Source of the DNA: an uncultured Acetatifactor sp.
GTDB lineage: Bacteria > Bacillota > Clostridia > Lachnospirales > Lachnospiraceae
DNA: 64,000 nt
Assembly (NCBI GenBank): GCA_947595925.1
Contig: CANQEV010000005.1
Span: forward strand, 17,882-81,881
Direction: 5' to 3'
Positions 1 to 9,796 of this stretch are shown piece by piece; positions within the stretch are counted from its first letter, which is position 1; each line of letters begins with the position of its first letter. The translations under genes were made by a program, and so were the position numbers. The notes below the pieces were generated by a model. The model was not told the origin of the DNA, ran no database searches, and worked only from the letters and a program-made list of their open reading frames with translations.

Positions 1-206
1 ACCAGTATTTGAAACTTCCGCTTGGACGTCTTATGATGAAAGACATACATCCCCACAAGGGAACCGATGCCGCCCCCCAGGGCTCCCATCAGCAGGAGCC
101 TTTTTTCAGGGACCCTGTATTGGTGCTTTATCGCCCTGCGCTTATCCCAGGCATACAGGAACATGGCGGCAGCGTTAATGGCCAGATAGTAGATTGCAAC
201 GATCAC
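1..206 (-). CDS. DUF1294-family small membrane protein (3' end truncated by window edge), probable GTG start
   Basis: Minus-strand translation from GTG at 206: VIVAIYYLAINAAAMFLYAWDKRRAIKHQYRVPEKRLLLMGALGGGIGSLVGMYVFHHKTSKRKFQ; upstream GGAGGAG SD. Missed by the ORF track because of the GTG start. Confidence 0.75.
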   Translation of the reverse strand, partial: MIVAIYYLAINAAAMFLYAWDKRRAIKHQYRVPEKRLLLMGALGGGIGSLVGMYVFHHKTSKRKFQIL

Positions 207-250
207 TTTGATCCTGTCTCCTCCGTTTTTTGGCTGACGGCGTCAGCTTC

Positions 251-868
251 TCAGCGGATGAAATTCGTCCACTCAGCGGGCTCTCTCTTGGGAAGGCCGT
301 ACTTCTCTTTTCCGAGGGCAATGCTCTTCATCAGGAAAGACATATTTCTCGCGAGGGTCCGCATGCCCTGCATGCCTTCCGCGTCCTTCGCCGCCTCTCC
401 CGCATCCCTTCCGTGAACGCTGTTCCAGTACTGTCCAGACGCCACGGGCATTCCGGAAATGGTAAAGAACTTATTCAGTTCGTCAAAGGTAGCGGAAAGC
501 CCGCCCCGTCTCGCGGCGACCACGCTCGCGCCAACTTTCATCGTCTTGTCGAAATGGGTACTATAAAAAAGGCGCGTAAGAAAGGCCACCAGCGTCGCAT
601 TCGCGGAAGCATAGTAGACGGGACTGCCCACTACCAGGCCGTCGCTGGCCTGGAACTTTTCCGCCGCCTCATTTACAATATCATTAAATACACACTTGCC
701 TTTCTGTGCACACCCGCCGCAGGCAATGCAGCTCCTGATATCCATATTGCCTATGTGCAGAAGCTCCGTCTCGATGCCCTCTTCCTCAAAAACCTTCCGC
801 ATCTCATTTAACGCAGTATAAGTATTTCCCTTCGCACGCGGGCTCCCGTTGATCATCAGTACCTTCAT
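251..868 (-). CDS. Flavodoxin family / NAD(P)H-dependent FMN reductase-like protein
   Basis: N-terminal MKVLMINGSPRAKGNTYTAL, CIACGGCAQKGKC, GSPVYYASANA motifs typical of the family. Confidence 0.85.
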   Translation of the reverse strand: MKVLMINGSPRAKGNTYTALNEMRKVFEEEGIETELLHIGNMDIRSCIACGGCAQKGKCVFNDIVNEAAEKFQASDGLVVGSPVYYASANATLVAFLTRLFYSTHFDKTMKVGASVVAARRGGLSATFDELNKFFTISGMPVASGQYWNSVHGRDAGEAAKDAEGMQGMRTLARNMSFLMKSIALGKEKYGLPKREPAEWTNFIR

Positions 869-933
869 AACGCCGCCTCCTCTATGATCTCAAAGTTAAT
901 ACATTATATCCCAAACCGGTACATTTATGCCCC

Positions 934-1093
934 CAGTTCAGCCAGCCTTCTATCATGCAGGAAATCGTGCTCGCACGAAATTTCCCGCATGATAGAAGGC
1001 TGAGGGAACGCCATTTTATGAGCAAAGACAGTCGCGAAGCGACGATTAAGCGCGTCAGCGCGGCTTTGCGAATGGCGTGGGCTGAACTGGCTG
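934..1093. repeat. Structured intergenic element, copy A (nested inverted repeats)
   Basis: Outer CAGTTCAGCC/GGCTGAACTG, inner CGCCATT...CAAAG/CTTTG..AATGGCG, GTCGC-GAA-GCGAC, GCGC-GTCA-GCGC; related to 5213-5364. Confidence 0.6.
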
Positions 1094-1114
1094 CAACCCC
1101 AACCGCCATTTCCT

Positions 1115-1807
1115 CTATTTTTCGCTGCTCAGCGCTTTATACACCACTGCCGCCAGCGCCGCGCCCACAAGGGGTCCGACGATAAACACCCACAGACACG
1201 CGATGGGAGCCGTATTCCCTGTGAAAGCCGCCACCAGCGCAGGTCCAAAGCTCCTCGCGGGGTTCACGCTGGTACCGGTCAGGCCGATGCCCAGGATATG
1301 TACCAGCGTCAGGGTAAGACCGATCACGATCCCGGCAAAGGAGCCGTGGTTTGCCTTCTTATCCGTCACACCCAGGATCGTCAGTACAAAGACAAAGGTC
1401 AGGACGATCTCAACGATCAGGCCGGAAACCACGCTTCCGTTGACGCCTGCCAGACCGTTGGAGCCAAAGCCTCCCGTCATGTCCGTCACGCTTCCCGTCG
1501 TAAAGATCACCGCCAGCACGCCGGCTCCCGCCAGGGCTCCAAGACACTGGGACACCACATATCCCACAAAATCCTTCACGCTCATGCCGCCGCTCATAAG
1601 CACCCCGAGGGACACCGCAGGGTTGATGTGACAGCCGGAAATATTGCCGATGCTGTACGCCATCCCCACGATCACCAGTCCGAACGCCAGCGCCGTCAGG
1701 ATATACCCGCCGCCTGCCGCCGCGTCGCACCCTACCAGCATCGCCGTGCCGCATCCCAGCGTCACCAGCACCGCCGTACCAATGAATTCTGCAACATACT
1801 TTTTCAT
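1115..1807 (-). CDS. MIP family aquaporin / glycerol facilitator
   Basis: MKKYVAEFIGTAVLVTLGCGTA, two NPA motifs (HINPAVS, SVNPARSFGPAL). Confidence 0.92.
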   Translation of the reverse strand: MKKYVAEFIGTAVLVTLGCGTAMLVGCDAAAGGGYILTALAFGLVIVGMAYSIGNISGCHINPAVSLGVLMSGGMSVKDFVGYVVSQCLGALAGAGVLAVIFTTGSVTDMTGGFGSNGLAGVNGSVVSGLIVEIVLTFVFVLTILGVTDKKANHGSFAGIVIGLTLTLVHILGIGLTGTSVNPARSFGPALVAAFTGNTAPIACLWVFIVGPLVGAALAAVVYKALSSEK

Positions 1808-1962
1808 ACCAATCCAACCTCCCTGTCATAACATACTTTTCCGGCGGTTCCTATGCCTCGCCGGATCTTTTCTTTCATTATATGCGCAAGCAGGAAAAAA
1901 GACAAGATAAAAGCAGTCGATCCAGGCATACTTTTTAACCGTTCTGCCCCGCCATCTGCGGG

Positions 1963-2122
1963 CCGACTGACACGCCTGCCTGAAAACCCGGATCTTCTTG
2001 CCCTGTCATTATCCCGTGCCAACACGGACCGACTGACACGCCTGCCCGAAAACCCGGATCTTCTTGCCCTGTCATTTTCCCGTGCCAACACGGGCCGCTT
2101 GACACGCCTGCCTGAAAACCCG
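1963..2122. repeat. 66-bp tandem repeat, about 2.4 copies
   Basis: ccgactgacacgcctgccTgaaaacccggatcttcttgccctgtcattatcccgtgccaacacgga at 1963, 2029 and partial at 2095. Confidence 0.9.
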
Positions 2123-2255
2123 AAAGGATTCCGTGCTTTTTTAGGGATGGGCAAACAAAAGACGGTGTGTTATAATGCAAGGGACGGCCCCCTCGGATAA
2201 GAAGAAGACGGCTTACAGCCTTGCGGCGATGGACAGCGCAGGAAAGGAGAACTCC

Positions 2256-3131
2256 ATGGAAAACCCGGATATCATTTTATTTCCATCCAGTTTCTTTTCA
2301 GTCAACAGAGTGGACGAGGATCTGCAGAAAGAATACGAGGCGGCCCGGGCAGCCGGGTTATTCGACATCTTGTTATTCGGATATGAAAAATGGTATCAGG
2401 AGGGCGAGCTTGTCCTGACGGAGACGCCGGACCACATGCGGACAGCGATCCTTCGCGGATGGATGATGAAGCCCGAGCAGTATGAGCGGTTTTACCAGGC
2501 GCTCCTGGAACATCAGATAAGACTTGTCACAAACCCGGAGGCATACCGGCTGATGCACATCTTCCCGAATATATATCAGCAGTTTGAAGGGGATACCGCG
2601 AGGATGCTCCTCTATCCTTTCAGGGAACAGATCCCCCTGGAAGAGGTTAAAAAAACATTCCGGCGGTTCATGGTCAAAGATTATGTCAAATCCGTAAAAG
2701 GGACGGCCTTTCCGCGTTATTTCGACGAAACGATTACTCAGGAAGCCTTTGACCGCTGGATGGAAACATTCTATCAGTACCGGGGAAGCCTGCTGACAGG
2801 CGGAATCTGCATCAAGGAATACCTGGATCTCAAATTTTACGGAGGCAGGCCAAACGAATACAGAGTGTTTTACGCAGACCGAAAGATCCTTTCCGTCTGC
2901 CGAAATTCCGGTCAGGGAAACTATACCTCGGAACCTCCGATAAAACTACTGGAAAAATATAAAAATCTTCCCAGCCCTTACTATACCGTGGATTACGCGG
3001 AACTTGAGGACGGGACCTGGAAGGTGATGGAGGCGGGGGACGGAAGCGTATCGGGACTTTCCGAGGGCCAGGACGCAGAACATTATTTCCGAGCTTTATA
3101 CTATGCCTTTCAGAAGGATTCTCAGGGCTGA
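2256..3131 (+). CDS. ATP-grasp-type (DUF4343-like) hypothetical protein
   Basis: Start MENPDIILFPSSFFS with upstream aaaggag SD; C-terminal YYTVDYAELEDGTWKVMEAGDGSVSGLS resembles ATP-grasp C-terminal motif. Confidence 0.6.
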   Translation: MENPDIILFPSSFFSVNRVDEDLQKEYEAARAAGLFDILLFGYEKWYQEGELVLTETPDHMRTAILRGWMMKPEQYERFYQALLEHQIRLVTNPEAYRLMHIFPNIYQQFEGDTARMLLYPFREQIPLEEVKKTFRRFMVKDYVKSVKGTAFPRYFDETITQEAFDRWMETFYQYRGSLLTGGICIKEYLDLKFYGGRPNEYRVFYADRKILSVCRNSGQGNYTSEPPIKLLEKYKNLPSPYYTVDYAELEDGTWKVMEAGDGSVSGLSEGQDAEHYFRALYYAFQKDSQG

Positions 3132-3254
3132 GACTTGCCAGCGCAAAACAATTCACCCGCATACTGGGCGGAGAGATCTCCGCGGAGCATACGGGTGATT
3201 CCTTTGCGATCGTTGTAAAACTGAGTTCTTTCATCAAATAAATGCCGCACAGGT

Positions 3255-4511
3255 TCAGCTCAGCCTGAATACTGCCGCGCCGTGCTTAGGCAGTCTTGCC
3301 TTCAGCACCTTTGACAGCTTTCCTTCTCTCCCGCTCCAGAGTTCCTTCGTGCGGGTATAGCCCTCCAGATCATAGGCCTCCGTGACCAGGCTCACCGTCT
3401 TTGTCCTCTCGGAAATGTTAAAGAGCGCCGCGTAAACGCCCCTGCCGTCCCTTCTGGGAGCGATCCAGGCGATCTCCTCCTCGGTGCGGAACAGCTGGTG
3501 GGCGCAGTGGGTGGTCTTCTCGATCTCTAAGATTTCCCGGTTTGTGAGAAGTTTTAAGGTAAATTCATCGTTCTTCGGCAGGTCCGCGCCCGCGATCAGG
3601 GGCGCCCGCATCATGCACCAGAGACTCATCATGGTGATCTGCTCGTCCTGGGTGAACCTGGTCCAGCCCTCCGGGTCGGTACACTGTCTCAGGGCTCCTA
3701 CCGGCAGCATATCCGCGTCCGGCCAGTGTCCGGGGCCGGAATGCGTACACCACTTCTCCGCCCGCTCAAACATCGCCAGCAGAAGCTTCCAGTCGTCCCA
3801 GAAATCGTCTGTGATCCTCCACATATTGGCATAGGTCTTCAGATGCTCCGCGCGGTCCAGGGGAGCCGGTCCGGGGGACAGGGATAGCACCATTTCCCTT
3901 CCACAGCCCCTTAAGGAATCGCTGATGATCTCGATCTCCTTCTTACAGTGAGGGTATTCCCTGGCGATATCGTCCACCTTGACATAATCCACGCCCCACT
4001 CGGCGTACAGGGCGAAGATGCTCTCGTAATAAGCCCGTGCCCCCGCCTCCATCTGTTCGCACTTCAGCCCGTACATATCCGGGTTCCAAAGGCAGATGGA
4101 ATTGGGGTCCGCCACCTCCTTGGCGCGGTACTGGGAATTCAGGATGGGGAGGTCTTTGTGGGCCGCCATCCTGGGCATCCCCCTCATGATGTGGATACCG
4201 AACTTCAGGCCAAGACTGTGCACATACTCCGCCAGGGGCGCAAAGCCCTTTCCTCTTTTCGCGGAGGGGAACCGGTTCTCCGCAGGGAGAAGCCTTCCGT
4301 ACCGATCCATGTTCAGCTCGGAAAAAGGCTCATAGGCATGGGATCCCGCCGTGGGCTGATACCACTGGATATCCACCACGACATACTCCCAGCCAAAATC
4401 TTTCAGATACTTTGCCATGTACTCCGCGTTTGCCCTTACCTGCGCTTCGTTTACCGCGGCCCCGAAGCAGTCCCAGCTGTTCCAACCCATGGGCGGATTC
4501 TTTGCTGCCAT
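3255..4511 (-). CDS. Glycoside hydrolase family 27 alpha-galactosidase
   Basis: MAAKNPPMGWNSWDCFG, WEYVVVDIQWYQP, GVDYVKVDD motifs. Confidence 0.9.
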   Translation of the reverse strand: MAAKNPPMGWNSWDCFGAAVNEAQVRANAEYMAKYLKDFGWEYVVVDIQWYQPTAGSHAYEPFSELNMDRYGRLLPAENRFPSAKRGKGFAPLAEYVHSLGLKFGIHIMRGMPRMAAHKDLPILNSQYRAKEVADPNSICLWNPDMYGLKCEQMEAGARAYYESIFALYAEWGVDYVKVDDIAREYPHCKKEIEIISDSLRGCGREMVLSLSPGPAPLDRAEHLKTYANMWRITDDFWDDWKLLLAMFERAEKWCTHSGPGHWPDADMLPVGALRQCTDPEGWTRFTQDEQITMMSLWCMMRAPLIAGADLPKNDEFTLKLLTNREILEIEKTTHCAHQLFRTEEEIAWIAPRRDGRGVYAALFNISERTKTVSLVTEAYDLEGYTRTKELWSGREGKLSKVLKARLPKHGAAVFRLS

Positions 4512-4596
4512 CTTCTCTTTCCTCCTTGTGCAATATAAAGTGTAACGCAAAATCCCCCTTCTCAGCCAATGGGGAGGGGGATTTTATTCCTTTTCG

Positions 4597-5169
4597 TCAA
4601 TCGATCAGTTTTTCTCCGGTGCATTCGGACGCGCGAAGCCGCCTGCAGTGCTTATCCCGGTATTTCTTACAGAGGGCCAGCCTCCAGTGGTCGTCATAGC
4701 CGGTGTCCGCCATCTCGATCTCCCAGAACTCCTGATACAGCATCGGGTGACAGGGCATCTCGTCGATCCACCAGTCCGGATAGGGGAACTTCTGACAGTA
4801 CGCCACGATCTCATTCGGACTCTTCTGGTTCATCATGCGCTTAAACATGTCCGCATAGGACGCGCCTATGCCGTCCTCCCACTCCTGGGAGGTAGGCTCC
4901 AGCCAGGGAAAAACGATAAAGGGCGGCAGAATATCCATATCCTTCAGCAGATACACGCACTCCGGATTGGACCGGATGTACTGAAACATATCTTCAGCCT
5001 GCTTGGCATAGTTCATAAGCGTCGCTACTTCCTTAGGGAAATGACTCTTCATCGCTTCCGTCTGCGCAGAATCGCCCAGCGAAATACTATGGCTGACTTT
5101 TTGAACGTCTCCTTCAATTTTTCGCAGTTTTGCCAGTTTGCGGTTGGCAACGGCATCTTTCAAACCCAT
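4597..5169 (-). CDS. Hypothetical protein
   Basis: 190-aa ORF, no domain I can name; plausible codon use. Confidence 0.6.
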   Translation of the reverse strand: MGLKDAVANRKLAKLRKIEGDVQKVSHSISLGDSAQTEAMKSHFPKEVATLMNYAKQAEDMFQYIRSNPECVYLLKDMDILPPFIVFPWLEPTSQEWEDGIGASYADMFKRMMNQKSPNEIVAYCQKFPYPDWWIDEMPCHPMLYQEFWEIEMADTGYDDHWRLALCKKYRDKHCRRLRASECTGEKLID

Positions 5170-5212
5170 TTAGCAGCAACTCCTCTCTGACCTCTATCTC
5201 TTATCATGCAGC

Positions 5213-5364
5213 CGTTCAGCAATCCACCAAATAGAAAGAAATCATGACTGTGCAGGATTTTCTTCGCTTTCGACGATTAAGGGGGCGCCATTTTATGAAC
5301 AAATGAAGCTGCAAAGAGATGAAAAGCCAGACAAGACGGCTTTTCAAATGGCGCGGGCTGAACG
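5213..5364. repeat. Structured intergenic element, copy B, related to 934-1093
   Basis: Outer CGTTCAGC/GCTGAACG, inner GCGCCATTT/AAATGGCGC; shared GCCATTTTATGARCAAA, CGACGATTAAG and AATGGCGYGGGCTGAAC words. Confidence 0.55.
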
Positions 5365-5472
5365 ATTGCCTTATCATTGGTCTATGCCACTAATAGATTA
5401 TACACCAGTTCTGCGCTTTAGTAAAGTTCTTCCGGACAGGAATATCATTACTTTTTTATTAAATTCTACCTG

Positions 5473-6984
5473 TTATTTAATTGTTGTGACCTTTCCGACA
5501 AAGACGATCTCCCCTTTCGTGTTGTCATAGATCAAAAAGGCGAAGGGCCGGTCCAGGTACACTTCTTTCACCTCTTTCGGCTGTACCACCGCGCACAGGA
5601 CATCCATCATCATCGCCGTCACGGCCGCCGCCCTTGTTCCCTCCTCATCCAGCTCGATCTTACATTTCTGAATAATGTCGCTGATATAGAGCTCCGTCTC
5701 CATCATCCGGTCAAATTCCGCGTCGTCTCCATCAAAGGGCAGCCGGACCCCCTGCTCCTTCAGAAGACCCACGATCTCCAGGGGAGCGGTAGCGCTCTCA
5801 TAATCCAGCTTCGGCATGATCGCCCTGACGTCATATGTGGTTTCCTTAGCGTCCAGCAAACTCTTCAGGTCCAGATCGCTGACCTGAAAATCCCCCTCCT
5901 CTTTCGGCAGGATTCCGATAAATTCAAAGCCGTTAAAATAGGATTTTCCAAAGGCTGTGGCGTGTTCGTTTTCATAATAAACGGACAGGGTATCCGAAAG
6001 CATCTCCTGCTCTGAGGTTTCTCCGTCAAGTCCCGTAAACGTATGATCTTCCAAAATCCACCGCTCCACCCAGGGCGACTCAAAATACACCGTGTTTACA
6101 AGGATCGCCGCCAGATCTTCGCTGATGCAGTCCGCCGACAAGATCTCCGGGATCAGTCCTTTCGTCTTCTCCTCACACCAGGAATTGATCCTTTTTACGG
6201 ACTGGGCGGGCTTCCCGTGGAAATCCAGGCTGTCCACTTCCGCGTGGAACAGATCCTGGGCCGCCTGCCGGTACTCCTCCGTCAGTTTTCTCGACTGATC
6301 CGTCCAGATGGAGTTGGCGATATTGTACTGAAAAGAATAATTCCCCTCAAACAACTCATACTCCGTGTCCGCCTCCCGGGTCAGACTGTCCGCATACTCC
6401 ATATATTCCCGGGCAAAGTTTCCGTAATCCGAGTTCCCCAGATAGCCGTAGAGCTCTTCAGCGGTCTTTCCCGATGCGCCCTCCGCGGCAAGCCCCAGGG
6501 CAAAATTCAGCGACAAGGGACTCACCAGAGCATTCCCGCCGTGATTCTCATAAACCCGGTCGACAAAATACGCCGCCTGTTCAAAGGCATCCTCAAGGTC
6601 CAGAGCGGCATCCTGCGCATCCTTCCCGGAAGCGGTCTTTGTCCTATCTTCCCCGGAACCATCCGCCTGGCTTCCTCCTTGGCCGCCCTCGGAACCCTCC
6701 GGGTTTCCTTCCTGACCACCGCCCCTGGAAATTTCCGTGGAGGGATTCCCCGCCCCATCCTCTTTCGGCACATCCGCGACCTTTACCATGGGATAGTCAG
6801 GTTTCCCCGGCGCGTCAATCTCCTGTATTTCCCCGCTTTTCTGTTCCATAGACCCTCCTTCCGATCCCTGGCCGCAGCCAGCCAGCAGGATACTTGCGCT
6901 TAACAGTAAAATTCCTGTCTTTTTCATTCCTGCCTTTATCATTCCTGTCTTTACCATTCCTATCTTTCTCATCCCTGTCGCCAT
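5473..6984 (-). CDS. Serpin family protein, predicted lipoprotein
   Basis: ILLLSASILLAGCG lipobox; ALVSPLSLNFALGLAAEGASGKTAEEL; hinge LDEEGTRAAAVTAMMM; DRPFAFLIYDNTKGEIVFVGKV. Confidence 0.9.
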   Translation of the reverse strand: MATGMRKIGMVKTGMIKAGMKKTGILLLSASILLAGCGQGSEGGSMEQKSGEIQEIDAPGKPDYPMVKVADVPKEDGAGNPSTEISRGGGQEGNPEGSEGGQGGSQADGSGEDRTKTASGKDAQDAALDLEDAFEQAAYFVDRVYENHGGNALVSPLSLNFALGLAAEGASGKTAEELYGYLGNSDYGNFAREYMEYADSLTREADTEYELFEGNYSFQYNIANSIWTDQSRKLTEEYRQAAQDLFHAEVDSLDFHGKPAQSVKRINSWCEEKTKGLIPEILSADCISEDLAAILVNTVYFESPWVERWILEDHTFTGLDGETSEQEMLSDTLSVYYENEHATAFGKSYFNGFEFIGILPKEEGDFQVSDLDLKSLLDAKETTYDVRAIMPKLDYESATAPLEIVGLLKEQGVRLPFDGDDAEFDRMMETELYISDIIQKCKIELDEEGTRAAAVTAMMMDVLCAVVQPKEVKEVYLDRPFAFLIYDNTKGEIVFVGKVTTIK

Positions 6985-7345
6985 CCTCCCTCGGCAAGCT
7001 TCTTTCTTGCGGACCGCTCAGCCGTCGTCTCATACCATATATGACGAAATCCCTCAGGAAATGTTCCCGATTTTTTCAGCAACTGTGAGAGCGTTCCCGC
7101 AAAGACACGATTTTCTCCACGAATACGAGCTCGTTCCCGCATTGCAGCCTCTTTCAGCCCCGCCGCCCATAAAGCCGTAACGCTTCTCTCCTTGACAACA
7201 GCCACTCTCTTTCCTTTAAAAAATGGCTGGGTTTTCCCCTTATTCTATACTTTACGATTCCCTCCAAAAAGAGTATTATATAGGTAAGCTCTATAACTCT
7301 TAAACCACGGCGCAGCCGCAGAACACTATGACTGGAGGAACCCTT

Positions 7346-7966
7346 ATGGAAAACGAAAAATTAGTTGCCCTGACCTTTGACGACGGCCCTTCCAATATCA
7401 CGGAAAAGGTGCTGGATATCCTTGAGGAGAACCACATCGTCGGAACCTTTTTCCTGATCGGACAGTATGTCACCCCGGAGAAAAAGCCCGTTCTTGAGCG
7501 CCAGCTTGCCCTGGGCTGCGAGATCGCCAATCACTCCTTCACCCACTCGGACATGAGCAAAATGTCCCCCGAAGAGATCCGTGAGGAGATCGCGAAGACT
7601 TCCGCAGTGATCCGGGAACTGGTTCCCGTAGAGACTCGCTTTTTCCGCCCTCCCTACATCTCTCTGAGCGACGCTATGTACGACAACATCGACCTGCCCT
7701 TTATCTGCGGGACGGACAGCCGCGACTGGGATCCCGCCAGCACCGTCCAGGACAGGATCGACAATGTGCTGAACACCGTTCACGATGGCTCCCTGGTGCT
7801 GATGCATGACATGAAGGACAATCAGAAGACCCTGGAAGCCCTTCCCGTGATCATCCGGGAACTGCGCGGGCGCGGATTCCAGTTTGCCACCGCCAGCCAG
7901 ATCTTCGAGAAAAAGGGGATCGATCCCCATGTGCCCCACAAGATCTGGAGCAATGTGTTTGAGTAA
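7346..7966 (+). CDS. Polysaccharide deacetylase family protein
   Basis: VALTFDDGPS, HSFTHSDMS, FRPPY, DSRDWDP motifs; ggagg SD before ATG 7346. Confidence 0.92.
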   Translation: MENEKLVALTFDDGPSNITEKVLDILEENHIVGTFFLIGQYVTPEKKPVLERQLALGCEIANHSFTHSDMSKMSPEEIREEIAKTSAVIRELVPVETRFFRPPYISLSDAMYDNIDLPFICGTDSRDWDPASTVQDRIDNVLNTVHDGSLVLMHDMKDNQKTLEALPVIIRELRGRGFQFATASQIFEKKGIDPHVPHKIWSNVFE

Positions 7967-7989
7967 GCTCCGCTTCCACAGGTATTTGT

Positions 7990-8014
7990 CAAGGCGCCGT
8001 TATGTGGCGCCTTG
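7990..8014. terminator. Hairpin between convergent genes
   Basis: CAAGGCGCC...GGCGCCTTG inverted repeat between the deacetylase and DUF3810 genes; no clear T-run. Confidence 0.45.
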
Positions 8015-9184
8015 AAGTCTGTCAGCCAGCTTTTCTTTCAGCGCTGCGATGCCGCCCTCCTGCGCATCATAATATTGCAACAGCATCTTTACTACACCGT
8101 CGTAGCTGTTCCCCTGAAGGACTTCTCCCTGTACGGACCAGCCCACTTCCGCCACATCCGCGGCCGCCGGTGCGAAATCCTGCGCCGGATGGCTCACCGC
8201 TTCGTACTTCTGCTCGCTGACTTTTCTGGCATCCATCCTGTCCTTATACACTTTCTCGCTGATCTGAGGCTGCTGCCGCAGCTCCTCCTCCGCGGCTGCC
8301 GCGTCCTTCATGGCATAGAGCGTTTCATAGTAAGCGTCATTGATGTAATAATAGATCTCATTGTAGCCGGCATACCTCACCAGCGGATCCTCGCTGCCGG
8401 TGCAGGCCAGAAAAGCAATGAAATTCGCCTCGTTCTCCTGATAATATCCCTTGTGATGGGAGGATTCATGCGCCAGGAGGAACGGATAATACAGGTCCGT
8501 CACATAGACATTGTAAGTCACTTCCATCGTGTAGGGGTAGGTGTAACCCCCGATATCCATCCACTCTAAAAAGTCCGAACAGAGCGCCCCCTTCATAGGA
8601 GGGTAATAACCGCCCAGCAGGGGATAGGTTTCCTGAAGATCCTGCATGGCCTGAAATACCGCATTGTCCACATCATAATAAATCACCCTGCCGCTTTCGT
8701 CCCTCTCCACGGCCTCCGCGCACTCGTTCAGCCGCAGGACGATATCATTCCGCACATTCCGAACCTCTTCCAGCGTGTAATCCCTCTCCGTCCCGTCTCC
8801 CGCCTCCAGAATATCGCTGCGGAAAGGAATGACCCAGTTCAGCGTATAGATCAGCAGAACGCTCTCCGCGGTCAGCAGAACGGCCTTCAGATAATTTACG
8901 GCAAAACGCCTGTAACCTCTTCTCTTACGCAGAAACAAGAGCAGGATCGAAAATACCAGCGCCAGAGACAGCAGCAGCGCCCCCAGGTACATCAGAAGTT
9001 CTCCCGCCGCCACCGGCAGCACTCCCAGGATCCTTCCCCAGAAATCCGCTATCCCTGGGTAAAAAGTACTCTTATAAAAATTACAGAATCCTTTGAAACA
9101 GGCCAGGATATTCAGAACTAAAATCAACGCCAGCAATACAACCGCCGCTTTTTGAAATCCGCCGGGCTTTTTCCTCTCGTTCAT
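8000..9184 (-). CDS. DUF3810 domain-containing membrane protein
   Basis: N-terminal TM segments; LAHESSHHKGYYQENEANFIAFLAC metallopeptidase-like signature typical of DUF3810. Confidence 0.85.
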   Translation of the reverse strand: MNERKKPGGFQKAAVVLLALILVLNILACFKGFCNFYKSTFYPGIADFWGRILGVLPVAAGELLMYLGALLLSLALVFSILLLFLRKRRGYRRFAVNYLKAVLLTAESVLLIYTLNWVIPFRSDILEAGDGTERDYTLEEVRNVRNDIVLRLNECAEAVERDESGRVIYYDVDNAVFQAMQDLQETYPLLGGYYPPMKGALCSDFLEWMDIGGYTYPYTMEVTYNVYVTDLYYPFLLAHESSHHKGYYQENEANFIAFLACTGSEDPLVRYAGYNEIYYYINDAYYETLYAMKDAAAAEEELRQQPQISEKVYKDRMDARKVSEQKYEAVSHPAQDFAPAAADVAEVGWSVQGEVLQGNSYDGVVKMLLQYYDAQEGGIAALKEKLADRLQGAT

Positions 9185-9796
9185 TCCGCGCACTCTCCAG
9201 GTTTTTGCGATCTTCGGTTTTGAAACCTATGTTTTCCTGCGTACCTTTCTATTGTAGCATACCTTTTACCAGCGCGCAAATCCCAAGGTTTCCCAAAACA
9301 TGTGCGAGGCGCGGAAAAAGTTCTGAAAACGGCTCTGAAAAATGCCTCTGAAAACGGCCCTGAACAGCAAATCCTTACAACGTTCAAAAGAAAAACTTAA
9401 CATAGTCCGGCCATATTTATCCGTTGGATATTTATGATTTTTTTATCCTTTTTTATTAGTTATTTTCTTTACATCCTATATTTCCCATGTTATCATCAAC
9501 CCATATTAGTCGTTTGGAGTTCGCCATCCATTTGGTGTCCGCTTCCATCCAACAAACACCGGCCTGCTCTTGACCCTGAGGGTTGTCAAAGCTGCGGCGT
9601 TCGCCGTATTTTCCATTGAAAAATGCTATTGATAGTTGGCTGATTCTGTCCTGAAGGGAGGATTGGGATCATCTGCATTTTGCGATCCCAGAGATAAAAA
9701 TCCATGCCCTGTATGCCGGGGACGGCCTGGAATCCCGGGAATTTGAAACGCAAAAGGGAAGCGACAGCGATAGCAAAAAGAGAGGAGACATTACTT

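Noticed and set aside
955-1185. 76-aa plus-strand ORF and the antisense ORF 882-1109
   Set aside because: Both run through the structured intergenic element A and do not resemble proteins.
1963-2122. 66-bp periodic repeat considered as a second CRISPR array
   Set aside because: The whole 66-bp unit is repeated, including what would be the spacer; it is a tandem repeat. The same period as the CRISPR unit is coincidental.
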